Assembly: GCA_014872805.1 (NCBI GenBank)
Contig: WKFN01000015.1
Span: forward strand, 124,001 to 188,000
DNA length: 64,000 nt
Origin: Opacimonas sp014872805
GTDB taxonomy: Bacteria > Pseudomonadota > Gammaproteobacteria > Enterobacterales > Alteromonadaceae
Direction: 5' to 3'
The position numbers were made by a program, and so were the translations under genes. This document shows positions 1-7,943 of this stretch, in pieces. Positions within the stretch are counted from its first letter, which is position 1. Each line of letters opens with the position of its first letter. The notes beneath the pieces were generated by a model. It was not told where the DNA came from. It saw only the letters and a program-made list of their open reading frames with translations, and searched no databases.

Positions 1-1
1 A

Positions 2-1522
2 CGAGGACAAGAGATTGGCCTAGATATCAACTGGGGCATTACTCCGGAGATATCGTTACAAGGCACACTGAATCCGGATTTTTCACAGGTCGAATCGGAC
101 TCGGCTCAAGTGTCCGTGAACAATACGTTTGCGTTATTTTTCCCAGAAAAACGGCCATTCTTTGTTGAAAACGCCGATTACTTTACTTCCATGCTCAATC
201 TCATTTATACACGAAATATCAATGCTCCAGAATACGGTATCAAATTGACAGGTCGGTTAGCTCAGCATTCATTAGGCGTATTTTTTGCCAATGATGAAAC
301 GACTAATTTTTTGGTGCCAGGTAATCTGGGTTCAAGAGTCAGCACAATAGAGAACAAATCCAACAATATGGCGTTACGTTATCGTTATGATGTCAATAAA
401 GACCTCTCTGTGGGGGTTGTGTCGACCTTGCGTGAAGCGGATGATTATCACAATTACGTTTTTGGGGTGGATACCAAATGGACACCGACGGATACGGATA
501 ATATTCGCATTCAGTATGTACATTCAGACACAGAATATCCGCAGGACATGTATCAGCAATTCTGTGACGATGAGTTGTGTAATGAGCGAGATGCGTTTTC
601 AGAAGCGGCCTTACGCACACAACCTGGCGATTCGATTGGCGGTGGCGCGTTTCGCCTAGAATATCGCAGAGATACCGAACATTATTTTATCCGAGTGGGG
701 CATTTTGACCACGAAGCTGATTTTCGCGGAGATTTGGGGTTTGTCTCGAGAGTGGATCGCAGGACATCTGTCATAGGTGGCGGGTATATCTGGCGCAGTG
801 AAGAAGCGTGGTGGAATCGTTTGCGCTTACGCGGGGACTGGGATATTCATCACGATGACAAGGGAGATTTGTTAGAAAAAGAAATCGAAGCATTTTTCTC
901 AATTAATGCCAAATACGATACCTACATTGATTTTGGGCAAACTCGGCGACAACGGGTGGGTTTGAGACAGGATCCAAGTGTGTTAACTATTGCCAGCAAT
1001 ACCACATTATTTGACGAGTATTTTAATCGCTTGATTATTGAAATGCGTCCAACTGCCGATTTGGAGTTATTTCAGCGTTTCTCACAAGGTGAGCAGATTG
1101 ATTTTGCCAATAATCGAGTGGGTGATCGATTTGTTTCTGATTCATCATTTGAGTATCAGTTTAATCGTCATCTAAAGCTCAATGCTGGGTATGAATACGT
1201 CGAACTCGACGCGAGCGGCGCGAACGTGTTCACGGCAAAAGTGTTGCAAGGACGCATGACCTATCAGTTTGATGCCAAACAATTTGTGCGCCTCATTGTG
1301 GATGTATCAGAAGTCGAGCGCAATGTGGATAATTACATTGATGATGTAACGCCATATTACAAAGATATGGGCGTGCAGCTTTTGTATTCTTATAAAGTTA
1401 ATCCATTGACCAAGTTTTTCTTGGGTTATTCGGATGCGGGTTTTCAAGATGAAACAATGGAACGACTGACGAGCAACGAGCGTTCGGTGTTCTTCAAAAT
1501 CTCCTTTGCCTATACTCAATAG
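2..1522 (+). CDS. DUF5916-family protein, C-terminal part (gene cut by window edge)
   Basis: The frame is open from base 2, so the gene begins upstream of the window; GTG at 110 is internal to a conserved block and is not the start. The visible block TLNPDFSQVESD followed by LFFPEKRPFFVEN is characteristic of the DUF5916 family, whose members usually carry an N-terminal carbohydrate-binding-like domain (not visible here) and a C-terminal region rich in amphipathic beta strands. About 505 residues are present. Alternating hydrophobic/polar strands and the last residues SVFFKISFAYTQ suggest an outer-membrane beta-barrel. The molecular function of the family is not established. No terminator is seen before the rpsF promoter. 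Confidence 0.8.
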   Translation, partial: RGQEIGLDINWGITPEISLQGTLNPDFSQVESDSAQVSVNNTFALFFPEKRPFFVENADYFTSMLNLIYTRNINAPEYGIKLTGRLAQHSLGVFFANDETTNFLVPGNLGSRVSTIENKSNNMALRYRYDVNKDLSVGVVSTLREADDYHNYVFGVDTKWTPTDTDNIRIQYVHSDTEYPQDMYQQFCDDELCNERDAFSEAALRTQPGDSIGGGAFRLEYRRDTEHYFIRVGHFDHEADFRGDLGFVSRVDRRTSVIGGGYIWRSEEAWWNRLRLRGDWDIHHDDKGDLLEKEIEAFFSINAKYDTYIDFGQTRRQRVGLRQDPSVLTIASNTTLFDEYFNRLIIEMRPTADLELFQRFSQGEQIDFANNRVGDRFVSDSSFEYQFNRHLKLNAGYEYVELDASGANVFTAKVLQGRMTYQFDAKQFVRLIVDVSEVERNVDNYIDDVTPYYKDMGVQLLYSYKVNPLTKFFLGYSDAGFQDETMERLTSNERSVFFKISFAYTQ

Positions 1523-1562
1523 ATAGGCCAATATTTCAGCATAATCACAATTCGATAAATGC

Positions 1563-1591
1563 TTGCTTTTTGGTCAAAACCTGCGTAATAT
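1563..1591 (+). promoter_or_regulatory. Predicted sigma-70 promoter of the rpsF operon
   Basis: TTGCTT (1563-1568), a 17-bp spacer and TAATAT (1586-1591) precede rpsF. The -10 box is followed at once by TCGCGCCCTT, a GC-rich discriminator/start region that recurs at other translation-gene promoters in this window. This fits stringently controlled ribosomal promoters. The start site is inferred, not measured. Confidence 0.65.
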
Positions 1592-1676
1592 TCGCGCCCT
1601 TACAGCCAATCCCATTTATTCCTTGTCTTAACGCAGCAGGCTGTACTGCAAAGACTACAAACCATAAGGAATCACG

Positions 1677-2066
1677 ATGCGTCATTACGAAATCGTATTC
1701 ATGGTTCACCCTGATCAGAGTGAACAAGTACCAGGTATGATCGAAAGATACACTGGTATCCTGACCCAAGAAGGCGGTCAGATCCACCGTTTAGAAGACT
1801 GGGGCCGTCGTCAGTTGGCTTACCCAATCGAAAAACTACATAAAGCACACTATGTTCTTATCAATGCAGAAGCGACTGCCGAATCAGTTGAAGAACTAGA
1901 AACTGCATTCCGTTTCAACGATGTTGTACTTCGTAACTTAGTTATCCGCACTAAAAACGCGGTAACTGAGCCTTCACCTATGAAGAAAGAAGAACGTCGT
2001 GAACAACGCTCAGAATCAGCTCCAGCTCCAGAAGCAAAAGCTGAATCTAACAACGAAGAAGCATAA
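1677..2066 (+). CDS. rpsF: 30S ribosomal protein S6
   Basis: This 129-residue protein begins MRHYEIVFMVHPDQSEQ and contains the S6 signature LEDWGRRQLAYPI. S6 binds S18 and helps assemble the central domain of the 30S subunit on 16S rRNA. The C-terminal 30 residues are a charged, low-complexity tail rich in Glu, Lys and Ala; in enterobacteria this tail is the target of glutamylation by RimK, but here it ends EEA rather than in two glutamates. It is the first gene of rpsF-rpsR-rplI and lies 11 bases upstream of rpsR, leaving no room for the priB gene found at this point in enterobacteria. Confidence 0.97.
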   Translation: MRHYEIVFMVHPDQSEQVPGMIERYTGILTQEGGQIHRLEDWGRRQLAYPIEKLHKAHYVLINAEATAESVEELETAFRFNDVVLRNLVIRTKNAVTEPSPMKKEERREQRSESAPAPEAKAESNNEEA

Positions 2067-2077
2067 GGAGAGTACTC

Positions 2078-2305
2078 ATGGCTCGATTTTTTAGACGTCG
2101 TAAATACTGCCGCTTCTCAGCCGAAGGCGTTGCAGAGATTGATTACAAAGATACTGCTACTTTGAAGAACTACATTACTGAATCAGGTAAGATCGTTCCT
2201 AGCCGTATCACAGGTACTAGTGCAAAATATCAGCGTCAGCTATCAACTGCTATCAAACGTGCGCGTTTCTTAGCGTTGTTACCTTACACTGATGGCCACA
2301 AATAA
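2078..2305 (+). CDS. rpsR: 30S ribosomal protein S18
   Basis: This 75-residue basic protein starts MARFFRRRKYCRFSAEG and contains the S18 core KIVPSRITGTSAKYQRQL. That is the length normal for the family. S18 forms a heterodimer with S6 in the platform of the small subunit. A purine-rich Shine-Dalgarno (AAGGAGAG) lies just before the ATG. It is co-transcribed with rpsF upstream and rplI 14 bases downstream. Confidence 0.97.
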   Translation: MARFFRRRKYCRFSAEGVAEIDYKDTATLKNYITESGKIVPSRITGTSAKYQRQLSTAIKRARFLALLPYTDGHK

Positions 2306-2319
2306 GCGCGGAGTTAGCA

Positions 2320-2772
2320 ATGGATATTATTTTATTAGATAAGATCGCTAACTTAGGCGGTTTGGGCGACCAAGTTTCAGTGAAAGCTGGTTATGCTCGT
2401 AACTTCTTGTTCCCTCAAGGAAAAGCAGTTCCTGCAACCAAAGACAACGTCGCTAAATTTGAAGCACGTCGTGCTGAATTAGAAGCGAAAATTGCAGAAG
2501 CATTAACCGCTGCTCAAGCGCGTGCTGATCAGTTGACAGCTCTTGAAGCGGTGACTATCGCATCACCTGCGGGCGACGAAGGTAAGTTATTCGGTTCTGT
2601 TGGTACGCGTGACATCGCTAATGCCATTACTGCTGCAGGCGTTACAGTAACGAAAGCTGAAGTTAAATTACCTACTGGTACTTTACGTGAGCTTGGCGAG
2701 TATGAGATTGACGTACAACTTCACTCTGAAGTAACTGCAACTGCTAAACTTGTGATTGTTGCTGAAGCGTAA
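2320..2772 (+). CDS. rplI: 50S ribosomal protein L9
   Basis: This 150-residue protein opens with MDIILLDKIANLGGLGDQV and the L9 signature GYARNFLFPQGKA. The two-domain L9 architecture is visible: an N-terminal RNA-binding domain (about residues 1-52), a long charged connecting helix (about 55-80), and a C-terminal domain containing GKLFGSVGTRDIANAI. L9 binds 23S rRNA near the L1 stalk and limits frameshifting. It is the last gene of the operon and is followed by a strong intrinsic terminator. Confidence 0.97.
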   Translation: MDIILLDKIANLGGLGDQVSVKAGYARNFLFPQGKAVPATKDNVAKFEARRAELEAKIAEALTAAQARADQLTALEAVTIASPAGDEGKLFGSVGTRDIANAITAAGVTVTKAEVKLPTGTLRELGEYEIDVQLHSEVTATAKLVIVAEA

Positions 2773-2797
2773 ATACTCGGTATTTAAATAAACACAA

Positions 2798-2833
2798 AAC
2801 CGCTGCCTGATTTCAGGTGGCGGTTTTTTTTTT
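2798..2833 (+). terminator. Rho-independent terminator after rplI
   Basis: A 12-bp stem (2798-2809 with 2814-2825, two central G-T wobbles) with a four-base loop is followed by a run of T to 2833. It closes the rpsF-rpsR-rplI operon. Confidence 0.9.
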
Positions 2834-2866
2834 AAGGAGCCAAATTAGCAGTTGAAACTGAGAAGC

Positions 2867-2896
2867 AAAAAGGGATAATAACGATCCTCCTTTTTT
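2867..2896 (+). terminator. Second terminator-like hairpin upstream of dnaB
   Basis: AAAAGGGAT (2867-2875) can pair with ATCC-CCTTTT (2884-2894) with one bulged T, followed by T residues to 2896. It ends only 18 bases before the dnaB GTG start, so it may be a back-up terminator or a structure shaping dnaB translation initiation. Confidence 0.4.
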
Positions 2897-2914
2897 GGCA
2901 AATGGCATACTATT

Positions 2915-4303
2915 GTGGCAGATAATAAGAAAAAGCCTGACTCTCAAATCGAAAAACTCAAGATACCGCCGCATTCGGTAGAAGCAGAGCAGTCGGTATT
3001 GGGGAGTATGCTGATCTCTCCTGATACTTGGGATAAGGTCACGGACATTGTCATTGCTGAAGATTTTTATTTGTTATCGCATCGTACGATTTATGGTGCG
3101 ATTCTTAAACTCCTTGGGGCTTCACAACCTGTAGACGTCATTACCGTTTCTGAGCATTTAGAGCAACATGATAAACTCGAAGAAGCCGGTGGTTTGTCGT
3201 ATCTCGGAGAACTCGCCAACAATACGCCGTCTGCAGCGAATGTCACGACGTATGCAAACATCATTAAAGAGAGGGCTATAACACGTGAATTGATAGGCGT
3301 TGCGCACGATATTGCGGAAGTCGGTTATCATCCTGAAGGTCGTGATAGCAGTGAGATATTGGATCTCGCTGAAAGCAAAGTCTTTGAAATAGCTGAAAAA
3401 CGCACCGGGCAGTCTGAAGGGCCGCAAAGTGTTACCAATGTTCTTGGTAAAACGGTTGAGCGATTAGATGCTTTGGTTAAGAGCAACAAAGAAGTGACCG
3501 GTGTGACAACTGGATTTACCGACTTAGACAAAAAAACCAGTGGTTTACAGCCATCGGATTTGGTCATTGTTGCAGCAAGGCCGTCGATGGGAAAGACCAC
3601 ATTTGCGATGAACCTCGTCGAAAATGCTATGATGGTCGAAGAAAGACCAGTACTTGTGTTCAGTTTGGAAATGCCGTCTGAGCAGTTGATGATGCGTATG
3701 CTCGCCTCATTAAGTCGAGTGGATCAAACCAAAATCCGGACTGCTCAACTTGATGAAGAGGATTGGGCGCGGTTGTCAAATACCATGGCACAGCTAAAGG
3801 ATAAGGACTGTGTGTATATCGATGATTCTTCTGGTTTGACCCCGATGGATGTGCGCTCTCGTGCGCGCAAACTCGCTCGGGAGAGTGGTGGATTATCCAT
3901 GATCATGATCGATTACCTACAATTGATGCGCGTGCCAGCGTTATCTGACAACCGAACGTTGGAAATTGCCGAGATATCGCGCTCACTTAAAGCCTTAGCG
4001 AAAGAGTTAAATGTACCGGTAGTCGCGCTGTCGCAATTAAATCGGACACTTGAGCAAAGAGCTGATAAGCGTCCGGTAAACAGTGACTTACGTGAATCTG
4101 GCGCAATAGAACAAGATGCAGATTTGATTATGTTTATCTATCGTGATGAGGTATATCACGAAAACTCAGAAGAGAAAGGCATTGCAGAAATCATTATTGG
4201 TAAACAGCGTAATGGCCCCATTGGTACGTGTCGCTTGGTTTTCCAAGGACAATTTTCACGCTTTGAAAATTACGCAGGTCCTCATATAAACGACCAATAT
4301 TAG
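2915..4303 (+). CDS. dnaB: Replicative DNA helicase DnaB
   Basis: This 462-residue protein has the DnaB N-terminal domain (PPHSVEAEQSVLGSML near residue 18) and the RecA-like C-terminal ATPase with Walker A ARPSMGKTT near residue 222, Walker B MIMIDYLQLM and SQLNRTLEQR. It is the hexameric 5'-3' helicase that unwinds DNA at the fork and recruits primase. No intein interrupts it. GTG at 2915 is the only credible start: the ATG at 2902 is out of frame and an in-frame stop lies at 2879. No good Shine-Dalgarno precedes it. The gene follows rplI, as in many gammaproteobacteria. Confidence 0.96.
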   Translation: MADNKKKPDSQIEKLKIPPHSVEAEQSVLGSMLISPDTWDKVTDIVIAEDFYLLSHRTIYGAILKLLGASQPVDVITVSEHLEQHDKLEEAGGLSYLGELANNTPSAANVTTYANIIKERAITRELIGVAHDIAEVGYHPEGRDSSEILDLAESKVFEIAEKRTGQSEGPQSVTNVLGKTVERLDALVKSNKEVTGVTTGFTDLDKKTSGLQPSDLVIVAARPSMGKTTFAMNLVENAMMVEERPVLVFSLEMPSEQLMMRMLASLSRVDQTKIRTAQLDEEDWARLSNTMAQLKDKDCVYIDDSSGLTPMDVRSRARKLARESGGLSMIMIDYLQLMRVPALSDNRTLEIAEISRSLKALAKELNVPVVALSQLNRTLEQRADKRPVNSDLRESGAIEQDADLIMFIYRDEVYHENSEEKGIAEIIIGKQRNGPIGTCRLVFQGQFSRFENYAGPHINDQY

Positions 4304-4328
4304 GGCTAATCGCAAAATTCGGTCATAA

Positions 4329-4366
4329 AAAAGCCCGCTCACACTTCAAAAGTACAGCGGGCTTTT
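4329..4366. terminator. Bidirectional terminator between dnaB and the ompA-like gene
   Basis: AAAAGCCCGCT (4329-4339) pairs perfectly with AGCGGGCTTTT (4356-4366) around a 16-base loop. The A-rich 5' side and T-rich 3' side make it usable from both strands, fitting the convergent dnaB and ompA-like genes. Confidence 0.85.
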
Positions 4367-4381
4367 GTTATAGCTTACTGT

Positions 4382-5458
4382 TTACTCTTGTTCTGTGATG
4401 GCGATGATGACCGAAACTACTCTGCGATTTTGCGCGTGTGCTGCATCAGTCATGGCATTGTTTACCGGACGAGATTCACCATATCCAATACTCTCGATTC
4501 GATCAGCTGGCGCACCATGAACATCGATTAATACCTTACGTACATTCTCTGCACGACGCTCAGATAGAATTTGATTAAATGCCTCTGAACCAACAACTGA
4601 GGTATGACCTTCAATGAGAGCTTGTGCTTGTGGGTAAGTGTTTAAAAACTCAGCGACTTTAGCAAAGTCCATGGAATTGGGATTTTTTACTAAGGCGGAG
4701 TTGTTGTCAAACAGTACGGTTAAGCGTACTTGTTTTTCTACTAACGTTTTTACTGCACATCCATTTGCGTCAACGGTTTTTCCTGAAGCAGTATTAGGGC
4801 ATGAATCATTGCGGTTGAATACACCATCATTGTCGTCGTCTGAGTGGCGGCTTTCGTCAATAGATTGTGCAGCAGGCGTATTTGACAATACATTGCTGGG
4901 CGCACTTGATTTGTTGACACTTGCACGATTGACAGATTGGCCAAAGTGATATGATACGCCCAGTTTGACAACCAAATCATTGTAATCGTTTTCAAAATCA
5001 CGATAGAAGCCAGCTTCGGTGATCAAACGAAGGTCTGTAGCGCCTCCCCATTGACTACCAAGGCCAATAGCACCGGATAAAGAAGATTCAACACTGTCAT
5101 CTATTTGGCGAACACCGGCAAAGACATAATGCTTGTTATTGTCAAAAAAATACATGCCGTCAAGGCCAAGATTCAAGCCATCAATATCACCATTAATCGT
5201 ATCAATATAAGTACGAGCAGCTTCTAAACGCATAGCCCATTGAGAAGAAAAACGAATGCCGACTTCAGCGCCAGCCAGTTTTCCGTCGTCATAGAGATTT
5301 TGCTCGTTAGGGCGAGAAGAGTCGCCAATATATTTGCCAGCAAAGACGCCTATTCATGATTGCTTAATATCAGCAGTATTATGCTCATGTGCAATGGCCG
5401 GTAATGACAATGCTACGGTTAACGCAGAAGCTAGAATTAAGGTATTTTTGTGTTTCAC
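4382..5458 (-). pseudogene. OmpA-family outer-membrane protein gene with an in-frame TGA at codon 35
   Basis: Read on the minus strand from GTG at 5458 (AGGA six bases upstream), the frame encodes a signal peptide, MKHKNTLILASALTVALSL then PAIA before the likely cleavage site, and then reaches TGA at 5354-5356 (codon 35). The same frame continues unbroken for 323 more codons: a beta-barrel region, a thrombospondin-3-like Asp-rich linker (HSDDDNDGVFNRNDSCP), and an OmpA peptidoglycan-binding domain (ALIEGHTSVVGSEAFN, LSERRAENVRKVL, SIGYGESRP). Without the stop the product would be 358 residues. Translation from the next ATG (5233) would give 283 residues lacking a signal peptide. TGG to TGA (Trp) is the simplest cause; recent inactivation, readthrough or a base-call error are all possible. 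It lies 34 bases downstream of zur on the same strand. Confidence 0.8.
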
Positions 5459-5492
5459 AATTCATCCTGGAAAGTTAGTTTGTAAGTGTGCT

Positions 5493-5918
5493 TTATTGGC
5501 ATTTGTGACAAACGCCATGAGCTTCTATAGTTTGTTGTTTTACAATGAAACCTTGTGAGGTCGCCTGTGCAGTAAGTGCATCATGTAAAGAGGTAGATTG
5601 TATCTCAGATACATTGCCACATTTATCGCAAATCAAAAATTGCACTGGATGGTCACAACCAAAATGATGACAAGCAACAAACATATTGGTCGACTCAACC
5701 TTGTGGATCAGACCAAAATCCAACAAAAAATCCAACGATCGGTATACGGTAGCCGGTTTGGCTGAATCGTTCTCCAATTTGAGCTGATCCAACAAGTCAT
5801 AGGCACCGATTGGAGCGTTAGCCTTGACTAGTAGTGTGTATACTTGCTCGCGCAGTGGGGTGAACCGAGCGCCAGCATTTTCGCAGTGTTTTTTGGCTTT
5901 TTCTATTAATATACTCAT
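5493..5918 (-). CDS. zur: Fur-family metalloregulator, Zur-like
   Basis: This 141-residue protein starts MSILIEKAKKHCENAGARF; an upstream in-frame start at 6044 would add 42 residues not typical of the family, so I chose ATG 5918. It has the Fur winged helix (RFTPLREQVYTLL, KPATVYRSLDFLLDFGLIHKVES) and a C-terminal dimerisation domain with HHFGCDHPVQFLICDKCG and GVCHKC, giving the two CxxC pairs of the structural zinc site. The CDHPVQFLICDKCG spacing resembles Zur more than Fur. Zur represses zinc-uptake genes when zinc is plentiful. It is divergent from nudC, with 49 bases between start codons. I saw no convincing Zur box in that gap. Confidence 0.75.
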   Translation of the reverse strand: MSILIEKAKKHCENAGARFTPLREQVYTLLVKANAPIGAYDLLDQLKLENDSAKPATVYRSLDFLLDFGLIHKVESTNMFVACHHFGCDHPVQFLICDKCGNVSEIQSTSLHDALTAQATSQGFIVKQQTIEAHGVCHKCQ

Positions 5919-5967
5919 AACACTTGTAGTATATCGACAAACGAGACCGAAATTAAAGCAATATCTC

Positions 5968-6738
5968 ATGCATGTTATTATTATCGTTAAACAACAAGTG
6001 CTTGTGCACTCTGAAGAGATGCTTTTGCCACTCTGGCAGGACATTATAGATTCAGACGTTTTTGCATCGTATGTATCTTTAGCCGTGCCGATGGGCGATG
6101 ATCTGAAAATTATCGACCTAGGTTCTCAATATATTGAACACAAGGAACTTCGGCCGGTAGGTTTGCGTGATTTATTGGCAACGTATACTGCGGACGAATT
6201 TCAGCCGGTAATGCGTGCCTGGCAATATGCCCTTTTTATGCGTACGCACCAATACTGTGGCCAATGCGGTGACAAAATGCGTCAAATTGGTTGGGAAATG
6301 GCGCGACAATGCGATCGTTGTGGCCATCGAGTTTATCCTCGTATCTCCCCGTGTATCATTGTCGCCATTCGACATGAACAGAGGATTTTGTTGGCGCAAG
6401 GACCTCGACACGTGCATACCAATTTATTTTCTACTTTAGCTGGATTTGTCGAAAGTGGTGAGACGTTAGAACAAGCAGTGGCTAGAGAGGTATTTGAGGA
6501 GGTTGGAGTACAAGTTAAAAATATTGAGTACTTTGGTTCACAGCCTTGGCCATTTCCGCACTCGCTGATGATTGGTTTCATTGCTGAATATGCAAGTGGT
6601 GAAATACGGGTCGACGGCAAAGAAATTATTCAAGCACAATGGTTTGATGTAAATGATTTGCCTAATGTCCCCCCGAAGTTATCCATCGCTGGACGCTTGA
6701 TTGAACACACGCAACAGCTAATCGCAAAACAAGGCTAA
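5968..6738 (+). CDS. nudC: NAD(+) diphosphatase / NAD-capped RNA decapping hydrolase NudC
   Basis: I chose ATG 5968, giving 256 residues as in E. coli NudC; the frame stays open upstream to 5824 but that part overlaps zur. A four-cysteine zinc ribbon (CGQCG ... CDRCG, residues about 97-117) precedes the Nudix box GFVESGETLEQAVAREVFEEVG. The NADH-pyrophosphatase signature SQPWPFPHS follows it. The enzyme hydrolyses NAD(H) to NMN(H) and AMP and removes NAD caps from RNA 5' ends. It is divergent from zur and precedes hemE on the same strand. Confidence 0.95.
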   Translation: MHVIIIVKQQVLVHSEEMLLPLWQDIIDSDVFASYVSLAVPMGDDLKIIDLGSQYIEHKELRPVGLRDLLATYTADEFQPVMRAWQYALFMRTHQYCGQCGDKMRQIGWEMARQCDRCGHRVYPRISPCIIVAIRHEQRILLAQGPRHVHTNLFSTLAGFVESGETLEQAVAREVFEEVGVQVKNIEYFGSQPWPFPHSLMIGFIAEYASGEIRVDGKEIIQAQWFDVNDLPNVPPKLSIAGRLIEHTQQLIAKQG

Positions 6739-6769
6739 GGTAGACAGTGCAATAAGTGTGTTTTTTTGC

Positions 6770-6775
6770 TAGGAT
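6770..6775 (+). promoter_or_regulatory. Possible extended -10 promoter for hemE
   Basis: TGCTAGGAT contains an extended -10 (TG-N-TAGGAT, hexamer 6770-6775), followed by a GC-rich GCGCGCGTC. No good -35 lies 16-18 bases upstream, so this is a weak call. Confidence 0.3.
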
Positions 6776-6802
6776 GCGCGCGTCACAGCAAGGATTACTC
6801 AC

Positions 6803-7870
6803 ATGTCAGAACTCAAAAACGACCGCTACTTACGCGCATTACTTAAACAAGACGTTGATGTCACTCCAGTATGGATGATGCGTCAAGCCGGCCGCTATTT
6901 GCCAGAATACAAAGCGACTCGTGCCGAAGCCGGTGATTTTATGTCACTGTGCAAAAATGCAGAGTTAGCCTGTGAAGTCACTTTGCAGCCATTGCGTCGT
7001 TTTGACTTAGATGCAGCGATTTTATTTTCTGATATTTTGACTATTCCAGATGCGATGGGGTTAGGCTTGTATTTTGAAGCAGGGGAAGGCCCACGTTTTG
7101 AAAGACCAATCACCTGTGCTGCCGATGTGCAGAAACTCCCACATCCAGATCCGGAAGGCGAGTTACAGTATGTGATGAACGCGGTTCGCACGATTCGCAA
7201 AGGTTTAGACGGTGCCGTACCACTAATAGGGTTCTCCGGAAGCCCTTGGACCTTGGCTACTTATATGGTGGAAGGTGGTTCGAGTAAAGCCTTTACCAAA
7301 ATCAAAAAGATGGCCTTTGCAGAACCGCAGACGTTGCATATCTTGCTGGATAAAATAGCGGATTCTGTTATCTCTTATTTGAACGCTCAAATCAAAGCTG
7401 GCGCTCAGTCTGTTATGGTCTTTGATACATGGGGTGGCGTGCTTTCGCCACGTGATTACAAACTGTTTTCACTGCAGTACATGCACAAAATCGTCGATGG
7501 ACTGATCCGTGAATACGATGGTCGTCGTGTGCCTGTGACGTTATTCACCAAAAATGGCGGAATGTGGTTAGAAGCCATTGCTGATACCGGCTGTGATGCG
7601 GTTGGCTTGGATTGGACAATTGATATTGCTGACGCCAAAGCCCGAGTAGGTGATAGAGTAGCTCTCCAAGGCAATATGGATCCGTCGATGTTATATGCTC
7701 AGCCGGAACGCATTGAAACAGAAGTGCAATCAATATTAGCTGGATTCGGTAACGGTTCTGGCCACGTCTTTAACCTAGGCCACGGCATTCATCTGGACGT
7801 TCCCCCGGAGCACGCAGGTGTGTTTGTTGAAGCAGTCCACAAATATTCAAAGCAGTATCACATTAAGTAG
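6803..7870 (+). CDS. hemE: Uroporphyrinogen decarboxylase
   Basis: This 355-residue protein carries the family signature PVWMMRQAGRYLPEY near residue 21 and GFSGSPWTLATYMVEGG in the middle. It decarboxylates the four acetate side chains of uroporphyrinogen III to give coproporphyrinogen III in heme synthesis; the conserved Arg in RQAGRY binds substrate. Length matches E. coli HemE (354). The gene converges on queG, with 73 bases between the two stop codons and no obvious terminator. Another heme gene, hemH, occurs at 20.7 kb. Confidence 0.97.
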   Translation: MSELKNDRYLRALLKQDVDVTPVWMMRQAGRYLPEYKATRAEAGDFMSLCKNAELACEVTLQPLRRFDLDAAILFSDILTIPDAMGLGLYFEAGEGPRFERPITCAADVQKLPHPDPEGELQYVMNAVRTIRKGLDGAVPLIGFSGSPWTLATYMVEGGSSKAFTKIKKMAFAEPQTLHILLDKIADSVISYLNAQIKAGAQSVMVFDTWGGVLSPRDYKLFSLQYMHKIVDGLIREYDGRRVPVTLFTKNGGMWLEAIADTGCDAVGLDWTIDIADAKARVGDRVALQGNMDPSMLYAQPERIETEVQSILAGFGNGSGHVFNLGHGIHLDVPPEHAGVFVEAVHKYSKQYHIK

Positions 7871-7943
7871 TACTACTCTGCTATCTCCTTGGAAGATTGA
7901 TGTAAAATAAGCCCACAATTATTCATTTCATTGGCGGCTTCAT

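Noticed and set aside
5354..5356. In-frame TGA in the ompA-like gene as a selenocysteine codon
   Set aside because: OmpA-family proteins do not use selenocysteine, and no SECIS-like hairpin is evident right after the codon. Mutation or sequencing error is simpler.
5919..5967. Zur box between zur and nudC
   Set aside because: GTAGTATATCGAC has weak symmetry only and lacks the usual GTTATA/TATAAC arms.
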